Positions 1 to 8,982 of a DNA stretch of 20,905 nt are shown one piece after another (positions within the stretch are counted from its first letter, which is position 1; each line of letters opens with the position of its first letter). The stretch spans positions 1 through 20,905 of the forward strand of contig JBKBIC010000071.1 in assembly GCA_046299435.1 (NCBI GenBank), in the 5' to 3' direction. The notes under the pieces are model-generated. The model was not told the origin of the DNA. It searched no databases and saw only the letters and a list, made by a program, of their open reading frames with translations. The stretch comes from M3007 sp046299435 (lineage in GTDB: Bacteria > Bacteroidota > Bacteroidia > Chitinophagales > Saprospiraceae). The translations under genes were made by a program, and so were the position numbers.

Positions 1-3000
1 CCTTCTTGGTCAGTGACGATGGCTTTGTAAGTGCCACCGCCGAGGCCGGACAGGGAGAAGCCGGAGCCGACCGGGTTCGGGCCGAGATACCATTCGACAT
101 CATAGCTGGGGTAGCCCGCGCTGACGCTGACGCTGACGGAGCCGTCCGTGTCATCATAGCAATCCAACGCGGAGCCTGTGCCAACGAGCGACATGGGGGC
201 GTTGACCACGACACTTTCCGTGCGGACGCAGCCCGCGCCGTCTTTGACGGCCATCACATAGGTGCCGGGAGCGAGGTTGTTGAACACCGGGTTGGCTTGG
301 AAAACGGTGCCNNNNNNNNNNGGTGAAAGGAGCAGGGCCGCCTGCGATGCTGCCGACTGTGATGATGTTCTTGGCCGGGTTGACGCAGCTCGGGGTGAGG
401 TCGCCGACGAAGTCGCTTACGCCTGTGAAGGTGTCGCAGTTTTCGTCCACGCCGTTGCCGCAGACTTCGGTTGCGCCGGGGTTGATGGCCGGGTTCGAGT
501 CGTTGCAGTCTTCGTCGTTGGGGGAAAAACCCGGTGGGGTGGCACAAGCGAGCGTAGTGCCGCCACCTGCCACGCCGTAGCTATCGCCGTCGGTGTCGGC
601 ATAGAAAATCGTGGGTAGGTTGGGGTTGGAGTCGTCGCAGTCGTCGTCGTTGGAGACGTAGCCGCCGGGCGCGGTGGCTGCCAGAATGGTGTTATTCGGG
701 TCGCCGTAGCCGTCGCCGTCGAGGTCTGCGTAGTACGTCTGCAAAGATGCGCCTTGCGACACGCCGAAATCGCTGAAGCCGGACGGGATGCCTGTGCGCT
801 TGGCCGTCGTGCCGGAGCCGTCGGCGTGTGCGCCGTGCAGTTCCCAAGGGCTGCTTGCGTCGGTGCGTTTCAGGATGCGGGCATTGGCGATGTTGGTGAT
901 GCAAGCCATGCCGTCGGTGCCGAGGTCCATGCTGTACACACCGCCAGCCACACCGCCGTTGGTGGCTTCCCAGAAACCGTCAGGGCACATGGTGCCGAGG
1001 GTCGGGCTTGCGCCGGAGGTGTCGGTAGCCGGAAGGCCGTTGTTGCCGGGCGCAACTTCTTTGAACTCGAAAGCCAACGTGCCGCCAGCCGTCGGGGCTG
1101 TGGTGTAGTTGACGCTCGTCCAGCGCGGGTCTGCGGATGTGCCGATTGGATAAACGCTTGGACCCGTGACGGTACCAATCCAGCGTTGGAATTTGCCGTT
1201 GTACATATAGCCTGCGGGCGAGGTGATGGTGCCGTTGAGCGTGCCGCGCGACGTGGTGCTCAAGCCGAGCGTGAGGGTGTTGCCTTGCAGGTTGAGTTTG
1301 CCGTTTACCAAGCGGAGGTTGGTCGAGACAGAGCTTGTGCCCACGCCGGTGATCATGTTCGCAGGGATGGCGATGGGTGTGCCGCTGGTGTTGTCCACGT
1401 GCAGGTTGTACATATTGGCCGTTGCGCCAGTGGTGTTGTTGGCAAATGTGCCGTTGCCTGTGATGGACACGACGTTGGCCGACGAAATGGGCGTGCCAGT
1501 GGACGAGTGCTCGGCGAGGTACAGATAATAGGTGGTACTTGTGCCGATGAGGCCACCATTGTTGACGAGGTTCTTGTAGATATACACGTCGTCGGCGTGC
1601 CGCAGTTCGCAGCCTGCGTCAATGGTCAGGCTGTTTTGGGCAATCAAGTCATAGAGGTTGCGGGTGTGGCGGTTTTGTGCCGGTTGGCCCTTGACCTCGA
1701 TGTTGTAAAAGTAAACACGGTTTGCGCCGGAGCTGCCGGGGAACAGGTAGAAACCATTGGTGGCACTGCCGCCCATGGTCGTCGAAACGCCGTCGCCGAA
1801 ACGGATGGTGCCGCCCGTCGTGATGACTGAGCCAGTGGCCGAGTAATAGAACGCATAGCCCGATGTGCCGGGGTGCGGGTCAACGATGGTGATGACACCG
1901 CCGCCGATGCTCACATCGTTGGTCAGGATGTGGAGCATGTAAATGCTCGTTGTCGTCACGGAGCCGCCTGCGCCGTTCGGGTCAATATCGAGCGAGGAAC
2001 CGCCGTCCATGTCGAAGCTGGAACCGGCGTTGAACTTCACGGTGCCGTTGACTTTGATGCGGCCTGTGCCGCCGAGCACCAAGCCGCCGCCGGAGTTCGT
2101 GATGAGCATCTCGTTGCCGCCGTCGTTGGTGGCAATGTCGCCGAGCGTGAGCGTGTTGGCCATGACGGTGAGCACACCGCCGGAGTTGATGATAAGGCTG
2201 TCGTTGATGTCGGCGTTGACGTTGAGCGTCACGGCGTGGTTGATGTTCACCGGGACGGTCGCGCCGTTTGGCGGTACGCCGCAGGCCCATGTGGCTGGGT
2301 CATCCCAGTTGCCGGCTTGGGCGGTGCTGTACGAGGCCAGCGCGAGGATGCTGCGCGTGCCGGTCGGGGCGGTAGTCGTCGGCGTTTGTGGGGTGCCGCC
2401 GACGGTGACGCTGGTGCATTCCGCGTCCAAGAGGTTGCCGGTCGGTGCGCCGCAAGCAACGTCATACACCAGCCAGAAATAGTTGGTCGTGTTGGAAGTG
2501 CCGCCCGCGAGGTTTTGGCTACCGGTGAAGGTGAGCGTGCCGTTCGGGTTGGCGATGGCCGTGCCGAACTGGTTGTTCGTGTTGAAGGTCGTGCTCGTGC
2601 CGGTGTAGTACACGCGGGCTGCGGTGACGTCGGATGGGTTGGTCGTGCCGTTCATGTTGTACACGAGTTCGGTCACGCTCAATGGGTTGCTCGCCCCGAT
2701 GACGACGACGGAGGTGCGGAGGATTTGCACGTTCGATTCGCCGCTGCTCACCGTCGTGGTGAGCGGGTGGGTGGCCGTCGAGGAGACATAGGTCATGTCA
2801 GGCGCGTTTTTCACGCAAAGCGTAAAGTCCGCATAAATCGTCAATGTGGAAGAGTAGGTATAAACCCTGACGTAGTAAGTGTTGCCGATGGTCAGGCCGC
2901 CCACCGTGCCAGTTGCTGGGTCGCTGCAAAGCAGGGACGTGAGCGAGCCGCAGGAGCCAGAGAACACTTGGAACACCATATCGGTGGCGGGGCCGCCCGT

Positions 3001-4995
3001 CACGCCGGTGCATTCAATCACATGGGCCTCTTGCGTAGCGACGAAGGAATACCACACATCGTCGTTGGCGGTGCCAACGCAGCCAGCGAGCGACTCGGTG
3101 GAGCCGTAAGTCGTGCCAGCGACGGTCGAGCAGGAGCCGTTGGTCGGGATGGCGGGCATGGCCACCGCGCCCGCGCACTCGTTGTTGGGCAGGGCCGGCA
3201 TCTCTTCGATGCAAAAGTTGAACGTGCCCGTATTGGATGTAGAACCCACCCAAAGGCGCAGGTAGTAGGTCGTCGAAGCAGCCAAAGTTGCGTAGCGGAA
3301 ACCGGAGCCGCCGCTGCCAAAACCGGCGTTGCAAACGCCCGAAACGGGGGTCAAACTGCTGCAATCGCCTGAGTAAATGTCAAAACCAACGGTCGAGGCG
3401 GTGCCCGACGTGGCCGTCAAACCGGAGTAGCTGAAACGGTAATCGCCTGCGGCGTTCGTGGTGAACGTGTACCAAACGTCGTCGTTGTTGCCCGTCGAAG
3501 TGCAAGAAGGCACGGGCGTTGCGGTTTGCGTCGCACTCGTGGTGTTCACGAAGCGCGGCACACACGAACCGAACGACGAGACTGCCATGACCGATGCGCC
3601 CGCGCAGTCGTCATTGGCAGGTGCTGTCGGCGGTGTGAGAACGCAAATGGTGAAGTTGGAGGTCGTGCCCACCGTCGTCACCGTCGTATAAACACGGATG
3701 TAGTAGGTCTGCCCGACCGTCAAGCCAGTGGCCGTGACGTTGGCGGTACCTGAAGAGGTGGAGCCACACACGATGGTCGTCAGTGCAGGGCAAGTGCCGC
3801 CGTAAATCTGTGCTGCTGTGGTGTTCGTCGCGCCCGTGATTTGCACGGTGTGCGAGGTGGACGTTGCCACAAAAGAGAACCATACGTCATCGTTGATGCC
3901 CGTCGCGCTGCACGTCGGGGCGGTGCCGGTGGATTGGGTCGCGCCCAAAGTGGTGCCGCTTATCCCGGTCGTGCAAGTCAAGTCCGTGCTCACTGAGAGC
4001 GTGGTGGCATTGGCGCAGTCGTCGTTGGTTATCAAAGTCGTGAAAGTTGCCGGGCCGCTCCAGCTGCTCGTGCCGCTGCCTGCACAGTCCGAGCGCACCC
4101 AAGCGTAGTGTGTCGTGCCAGACGGCAGGTTGGTCAGGGCAAACGGGTTGGCGGTCACGTCGTTGAACGTCGGCGTAGTGCCTGCGTTCGGGGCCGAAAT
4201 CGAGGTGGACAGGTAAACATCCCACATCGTCGCGCCTCCCTGTGGTGTCCAAGCCAAGTTAGTGGAGGTCGTTGTCGTGCCGGAAGCGTTCACGCCTGTC
4301 GGGGCTGGGCAGGCCGGCGGCGCACCGCCCGTCGTGATTTGGATGGCAGGGCGTGTGTTGTCAATCGTGTTGATGCTGTTCGTCGTCGTGCTCAGGGTGG
4401 CTACACCAGCGAGTGTGCTGCTGCTGACCCCCAAAATCTTGTCCACAACCGTGTTCAAAGCCCAAGCCAATGCGCCCGTGCTGGCATTGCCAGAGACCGC
4501 GCTGATATCCCAGTCCACATAGATTTCCAATGTGCCGCCGGTGTACGTGAAGTTGGAGGCAAGTTGGAAATCCAAGTAACCGGGGCTGTTCGCCGGGATG
4601 GTCACCCCTTGGTCGAAGACCAATGTCGCGCCGTTGATCAAGTCGGCCCAAGCCGTCGAGACCGTGTACGCCGTGTTCGACGTGTTTTTCATGTAAATCT
4701 TGAACTGGCCGGGGCCAGTGGTGCCTTGCACCGATGTCTGGTTCCATGCCAGATTTGAGATGCTTGCGCCGTTATTGATATTTACGGCCGTAAGCTCGTC
4801 TTGTGTGTACATATAGGCGTAGCGACAGAAGTCGTACGCGCTCGAGGCCGACGAGCGATACACTGGCCCGGAGTTGTACACCGGGGTCAGCACAGGCCCC
4901 GTCGCAATCTCAACCGTCGTCTGCGCCGACAGGAAACTGCAGAGCAAGAGCAGCGGAAGGAGCATCAGCAGATGCTTCGTAAAGACTCTTTTCAT
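1..4995 (-). CDS. Giant secreted multidomain surface protein, C-terminus beyond window (probable T9SS cargo)
   Basis: This is an exported surface protein, partial at its 3' end. I chose the ATG at 4995; an in-frame TTG two codons earlier is less likely. Residues 1-24 form a signal peptide ending in SAQ. An unassigned beta-rich domain follows, then a fibronectin III-like domain (about 229-320). Three repeats begin NDDC or NNEC (about 323, 460 and 603) and carry a DDVWYSF motif and a YY(I/V/L)R(V/L) strand. A BNR_assoc_N-like domain (about 734-866) includes NYFWLVYDV. A beta-helix-like stretch starts near GNWDDPATWACG (about 895). MopE-type putative metal-binding motifs follow (about 1421-1524, ADLDGDGYGD and DCDDSNP). 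SprB-type repeats begin near 1540 and continue past the N gap in a shifted frame. The composition is rich in Thr, Ser, Gly and Asn. Export by T9SS is inferred, because the expected sorting domain would lie outside the window. The ligand or function is unknown; adhesion or gliding is possible. Confidence 0.85.
312..321. other. Assembly gap (10 N) of wrong length modulo 3
   Basis: Ten N bases interrupt the large surface-protein gene. The minus-strand frame reads ...IAGGPAPFT up to base 322. Bases 311 to 1 read sensibly only one frame away, as GTVFQANPVFNNLAPGTYVM and onward. If the gene is intact, the true gap is a multiple of three. The fit to an SprB repeat suggests that only a few residues are missing. 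Ten N is therefore probably a scaffold placeholder. Confidence 0.9.
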
Positions 4996-5102
4996 TTTCA
5001 AATGAAGTTTAGTTCAGTAAAAATTTGGTGAAAAACCGCGCAAAAAGAATCATTTTTTGACAGAAAGCCTGCGCCCGTCTCACCAAAATGACAGCAATCA
5101 GT

Positions 5103-5110
5103 CAAATTTA
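5103..5110 (-). promoter_or_regulatory. Candidate Bacteroidota -7 element TAAATTTG
   Basis: The minus strand reads TAAATTTG here, an exact match to the Bacteroidota -7 consensus TAnnTTTG. It lies 108 bp upstream of the surface-protein ATG and just after the preceding gene's stop. No convincing TTTG -33 element sits 19-21 bp upstream, so the call is tentative. Confidence 0.4.
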
Positions 5111-5137
5111 CCAGAACGGGTCGTCGTGTTCAGGGCA

Positions 5138-8100
5138 TCAAAAAACCGCCCGCACCTGTGCCCGCCCGACGTGGATTGGCCGCAAGGCCGCGCCTGTTTT
5201 GCGGCCTTCGTAACTGATATTCAATTGAATGTCCTTCGTCAGCTGGCGGTCGAGGCTCAGGCTCCACAGGAAATTTTGCCCGTTTTGCAACCCCTCCAAC
5301 ATCGCGTAGCCGACCACTGAATTGGCCTGCCCGTCAAATTTCACGTCGGCAAACGTGGCCTTTGCCCGCAGCGAAGTGGCCGCCCGGAAGCCCGTCGTCG
5401 CGTTGGTCTTGCCCGGCGGGTTCCACGTCGTTTCCGCGCTGAAATCGGTTTGCCGCGCCGTTTCGCCGCCCAGTTCCGGGCTGTTTTCGCTTCGTTGGCC
5501 GCGCATTTTCAGGGCCAATCGGAATTGTCTGCCCGGCAGCCAAGTCAGTGTCGGCATCAATTTCCAGTACCCGATTTCGTAATTTCTCGTCTGAAAAACG
5601 TCATGCGCGCTCGTCTTTTGCCCGGCGGTCGCGTCGGCTTCCGCGCTGAATTTCCGGGCCAGGTTCACGCGCCCGTGCGCCGTCCAATCGGCCACGCGGC
5701 GGCTCTCGAACCCGGTGGTCAAGGCCAGCCGATTGCGGTTGTCCGTTTGCGTCAGCGACACGTCCCATTTCGGGTTGGCGCGGTTGAAAATCAACGCATT
5801 GCGCACGCCCGACGACACCGTGACCAAAGCCGAATCGGCCACCGCCAAATCAAACGGGTTCCACGCCGACGCGCCGCCCGCCCCAGCCAACGTGCGGCGG
5901 CTGATTTGCACGTTGCTCTGCGCCGAAAATCGCCCGGCCCAACTGCGCCAGCCCTTGCGCCCGTGCCATGCCAAGCGGGGTTCGAGGCGCAGGCTTTGGT
6001 TTAGCCCCACGTTGTTCGTCCGCACAAAATCGGGGGTTGTCACCGCCACGCGGATGTAATTGGCTTGGTCTTGGAACACGGCCACCTCCATTTCGTCCAC
6101 TTGAAGCACCGAGTCGCGGTTCCTGTCCACCCAAGCGTACTGCCCCTCGCCGGGGTTCACGAGGACATAGGTGAACTCCGTTTTTGGGTTCTGGCCGGAG
6201 CCGATTTCGTAGCCCGTCGTCAGCGCGACCGCGTTTTTCCAGCCTGAAAATGAGTAGTCCACACGGCCCAAATAGGTGCGCTGCGGGGCCAAGTCGGTCA
6301 GCTCGTCGGCCAAGATTTTCAGGTTGCGCGTCGTCAAATTCCAGGTGATTTGTTGATTTGTTGATTTGTTGATTCGAGCATAGGGCTTCCATGCGCCGTT
6401 CAGGTTGGCCTCGTCTGCGGTCGTGTTTTGCGTGAAAAATTGGCCCGTCGGGAAAAAGTCCTTCCGCCGCGACACATACCCGCCCCACTGCCAACGGCCT
6501 TGATTTTCAGGCGTTTGGAAAAATAGTTTTCCCAAATCGTACCAAAACGCCGCCCGGTTCAGCGTGTCCGCGCCCGCCGCGAAACGCTCGTTTTTTTCCC
6601 GCTCGAAGTGAAAGCCGAGGGTAAGGATTTTAGGTTTCGCCCCCCCCGCCCCCTGAAGGGGGAGTTGCGGCAATGAGTCTGTTAAAGCCGCTCCCCCCTT
6701 CGGGGGGCTGGGGGGGGCAAGCCCACCGTAAACCGTCTTTGTCAGGTCAATTTTCGGCCTCGAAAAACGGCTGCGCTCCGTCGTTCCATCGGCTTGCAGG
6801 AGGTTGGTTTCCGAAAAAAAAGCCCAGCCGTCGCGGGCAAATTCGGCCTGCGCGAAATGCCGCCGCCCGTCGTAAAAACCATCGCGGACGAATGTGCCGA
6901 ACTCGTATCGCAGGCTGGCCCGCCGCGCCGCGCTGCCGTCCACCGTCTCCCGTCCACCGTCCGCCGTCTGCCTTTGCAGCAAAAAACCGCCTTTGGCAAG
7001 GTGCTGCGCGGCGGCCTCGGCAGCCGGGTCGGTGTTCCAGTCGCGCACAAATTCGGCGGGCCGGTACGGGTTCAGCGGCTGGAAATTTCGCCCCGCGAAC
7101 TCATAATTGGCCGTCAGTTGGCCCAGCCAGCCGCGTGTTTTTTCAGGCGAAAGCACCTGTTGGCGCAGGCCGACGAACGCCGCCGCGCCCGCGTTGTCGG
7201 CATTGCCGATGGGCGAAAAACGGTTCAAGTCGCGCTGGCTCAGGGCGGCTTCGGCGGTGATGTTTCCGTTTTTAAATGCCTGAAAATCAGCCCCAAGCGT
7301 GGTCATTTGTTTCAGTTCGGGCGCGACGAGCCGCACGATTGGCTCGAAATTGCCCTGCGGTTGGCAGGTCGTCGGGTCGGGCGCGACCCATCGGAACACG
7401 CGCCCGTTGGCCGCCGTCGCCACCTGCACATAATTGCCCGTACCCTGCGGCACCTGCGAAAAACGCGCCGCGTACCGGGCATTTTCGGCATCGGTCGAAT
7501 AGGCCAGCACCCGCACAGGCTGCCCGCAAAAAAGCGTGTCCACATATTGGTACAAAACCCGGTTCGGGTCGGCGGCGGCCAGCGTGTCCACGCCCGAAGC
7601 GCGGGCGTTTTGCAGGTCGTCGCCCGCCAGCGCGAGGGCTTGGCGTTCGGCAGGCGAGAGGTCTTGCGCCGCGCCCGACGTGCGCCCGTCCTGCTCGCTG
7701 TACATACTAAGGTGTACACGGGCGCGGCGCAGTTGCCACGCGACATCGGCGGCCAGCGAGGAGCGCAGGTAAGCCTGCACTGCGTACTCAAACTCGACGA
7801 TGAGGCGGCTGTCCTTCGTGATGAGGCGGCGCGGCGTGAAGGTCAGTTCGCCCAAATTGTAGTCCATCACATAGTCGTCGGTCAGGCCGCGCCGCAGCAG
7901 TTGGCCGTCGAGATAGACCTTTTCCGTGCCCGCCAGGACGATGATAAACTGCTCGCCCTCAGTGCCTTGCAAACGGTACGGCCCCTGATTGCCCTCCTGC
8001 CCGGCGATGATTTGGCGGGCGAACTTGCCGCGTGAGATGGCGGCCGTGGCGCGAGTTTCGAGTTTTGAGTTTCGAGTTTCGGGAAGCGTTTTGGTCGAAA

Positions 8101-8863
8101 CACGAGACACGAAATGCGAAACACTCACGCCCTGCACCCTTTTGAAATAGCGGAGGAAATAGCCCGCGTCGAGTGGGTTGGCGAGGTCAATGTCGCCGGC
8201 GGCGAGGGTTGCGTCTTTGCGGCGCAGCTCGATGAAGATGCGGTCGAATTCTTTCAGTTGGCGGGTGGTGCCGTCGGGTTGGAGCGGCACGGAATTGTCG
8301 GAAATGGCGGCGCGGATGCCGATGTCGGGGCCGAGCTTGCCGTCAAGTTGGAGGTTGAGGTTCGAATTGAACACGAGGTTTTGGGCGTTGCCGAACGACA
8401 GCCCGCGCACATACGCGCCCGATGTGTTCAGGCCGGAAGTTTGCCAAATGGGCCGCTGCGGCTCGAACGGTGCGTAGTCGAAACCGATGTATTCCTCGCC
8501 GCCGGGGCGCGTTTGGCGGATGGCCGCCGTATCGAGCCGCCGCACCGCCGCGCCGAGGTCGAAGGGCAGCACACGGTAGGTGATTTGGATTTTCGAGCAG
8601 CCGGGGAAGGCCGCACGGAGCCGGGCCGTGTCGGTCAGCAGCAGGTTGTTTTGGAGTTTAAAAAATTGAAAATCAATGGATTGGGCGGAGGTGGAATCAA
8701 AAACGGCGACCAACGGAGCGGCCACCGTCAGCGAATCCAGCGGCTGTGCTGGGCGGCGAGCATCCAGTGTTTTGCTCCGCAAATTGGACAGCTGGCCCAG
8801 CAGGGTCGCCGACAAAAAGCAGAGTGCAAGTGTGCAAATGGAAAATCGCGCCGTCCGGTTCAT
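5138..8863 (-). CDS. Large outer-membrane protein of an unnamed conserved Bacteroidota family
   Basis: I chose the ATG at 8863 because it begins a signal peptide of about 24 residues (MNRTARFSICTLALCFLSAT, then LLGQ). A longer in-frame extension to 8986 would read through the ahcY terminator. The protein is about 1241 residues. The N-terminal third has motifs I associate with large hypothetical Bacteroidota proteins: SFGNAQNLVFNSNLNLQLDG, then SDNSVPLQPDG, EFDRIFIEL and FKRVQGVSVS (to about residue 245). After these come GNQGPYRLQG, LAGTEKVYLDG and DYNLGELTFTPR. The rest has alternating beta-strand character and the protein ends in phenylalanine (RAQVRAVF), typical of outer-membrane beta-barrels. 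I know no assigned function. Three repeat-derived, in-frame segments interrupt it: 8053-8123 (about residues 247-271), 6639-6718 (about 716-742) and 6347-6374 (about 831-839). No promoter was found in the 48 bp between the terminator and the ATG. Confidence 0.8.
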   Translation of the reverse strand: MNRTARFSICTLALCFLSATLLGQLSNLRSKTLDARRPAQPLDSLTVAAPLVAVFDSTSAQSIDFQFFKLQNNLLLTDTARLRAAFPGCSKIQITYRVLPFDLGAAVRRLDTAAIRQTRPGGEEYIGFDYAPFEPQRPIWQTSGLNTSGAYVRGLSFGNAQNLVFNSNLNLQLDGKLGPDIGIRAAISDNSVPLQPDGTTRQLKEFDRIFIELRRKDATLAAGDIDLANPLDAGYFLRYFKRVQGVSVSHFVSRVSTKTLPETRNSKLETRATAAISRGKFARQIIAGQEGNQGPYRLQGTEGEQFIIVLAGTEKVYLDGQLLRRGLTDDYVMDYNLGELTFTPRRLITKDSRLIVEFEYAVQAYLRSSLAADVAWQLRRARVHLSMYSEQDGRTSGAAQDLSPAERQALALAGDDLQNARASGVDTLAAADPNRVLYQYVDTLFCGQPVRVLAYSTDAENARYAARFSQVPQGTGNYVQVATAANGRVFRWVAPDPTTCQPQGNFEPIVRLVAPELKQMTTLGADFQAFKNGNITAEAALSQRDLNRFSPIGNADNAGAAAFVGLRQQVLSPEKTRGWLGQLTANYEFAGRNFQPLNPYRPAEFVRDWNTDPAAEAAAQHLAKGGFLLQRQTADGGRETVDGSAARRASLRYEFGTFVRDGFYDGRRHFAQAEFARDGWAFFSETNLLQADGTTERSRFSRPKIDLTKTVYGGLAPPSPPKGGAALTDSLPQLPLQGAGGAKPKILTLGFHFEREKNERFAAGADTLNRAAFWYDLGKLFFQTPENQGRWQWGGYVSRRKDFFPTGQFFTQNTTADEANLNGAWKPYARINKSTNQQITWNLTTRNLKILADELTDLAPQRTYLGRVDYSFSGWKNAVALTTGYEIGSGQNPKTEFTYVLVNPGEGQYAWVDRNRDSVLQVDEMEVAVFQDQANYIRVAVTTPDFVRTNNVGLNQSLRLEPRLAWHGRKGWRSWAGRFSAQSNVQISRRTLAGAGGASAWNPFDLAVADSALVTVSSGVRNALIFNRANPKWDVSLTQTDNRNRLALTTGFESRRVADWTAHGRVNLARKFSAEADATAGQKTSAHDVFQTRNYEIGYWKLMPTLTWLPGRQFRLALKMRGQRSENSPELGGETARQTDFSAETTWNPPGKTNATTGFRAATSLRAKATFADVKFDGQANSVVGYAMLEGLQNGQNFLWSLSLDRQLTKDIQLNISYEGRKTGAALRPIHVGRAQVRAVF
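6347..6374. repeat. 8-bp tandem repeat GATTTGTT x3.5 inside a coding region
   Basis: Three exact copies of GATTTGTT (6347-6354, 6355-6362, 6363-6370) are followed by GATT. On the coding strand they give Asn/Gln/Ser/Thr-rich residues around INKSTNQQI. Three units are 24 bp and so keep the frame, but gain or loss of one 8-bp unit would shift it. Confidence 0.9.
6639..6718. repeat. Paired REP-like palindromes in opposite orientation inside a coding region
   Basis: The left arm (6639-6664) is a C-tract/G-tract hairpin around CCCCCTGAAGGGGG. The right arm (6691-6718) is CTCCCCCCTTCGGGGGGCTG followed by a G-tract. The two arms are near-complete reverse complements separated by a 26-bp spacer. The coding strand reads LAPPSPPKGG and then LPLQGAGGAKPK without breaking the frame. 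Two palindromes in opposite orientation resemble a REP doublet (BIME). No RAYT transposase is present in this window. Confidence 0.8.
8053..8123. repeat. 7-bp-unit inverted repeat inside a coding region
   Basis: The left block (8053-8080) is four 7-bp units, GAGTTTC, GAGTTTT, GAGTTTC and GAGTTTC. The right block (8096-8123) is four units on the opposite sense, CGAAACA, CGAGACA, CGAAATG and CGAAACA. Together they form an imperfect inverted repeat with a 15-bp spacer. On the coding strand it encodes SRVSTKTLPETRNSKLETR. This low-complexity segment separates two motif-rich parts of the protein. Confidence 0.85.
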
Positions 8864-8911
8864 GCGGCAAGTTGACGCGAAGTTGGGTGGTTTGGTTGAC
8901 CGTTTGGGCAC

Positions 8912-8943
8912 AAAAAAGCCGCCGAGGGTTTCCCGTCGGCGGC
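8912..8943 (-). terminator. Rho-independent terminator of ahcY
   Basis: On the minus strand GCCGCCGA pairs with TCGGCGGC, followed by an inner GGG/CCC pairing and an AAA loop. Six T residues follow directly (8917-8912). It lies 39 bp past the ahcY stop codon and separates ahcY from the outer-membrane protein gene. Confidence 0.9.
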
Positions 8944-8982
8944 TTGTATTTGGCTGAACGTGTGCGTGTTGGGGCACGGCAA

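Noticed and set aside
154..311. Continuation of the surface-protein frame directly across the N run to a stop near 154
   Set aside because: The peptide there (HRFPSQPGVQQPRSRHLCDG) has no domain character, while the adjacent frame continues SprB repeats to the window edge.
1873..3372. A 499-codon open frame on the plus strand, antisense to the surface-protein gene
   Set aside because: It has no signal peptide or domain, is rich in Arg, Gly, Ala and Val, and mirrors the codon pattern of the real minus-strand gene. Similar frames at 8746-10308 (antisense to ahcY) and 10682-11929 (antisense to the response regulator) are explained the same way.
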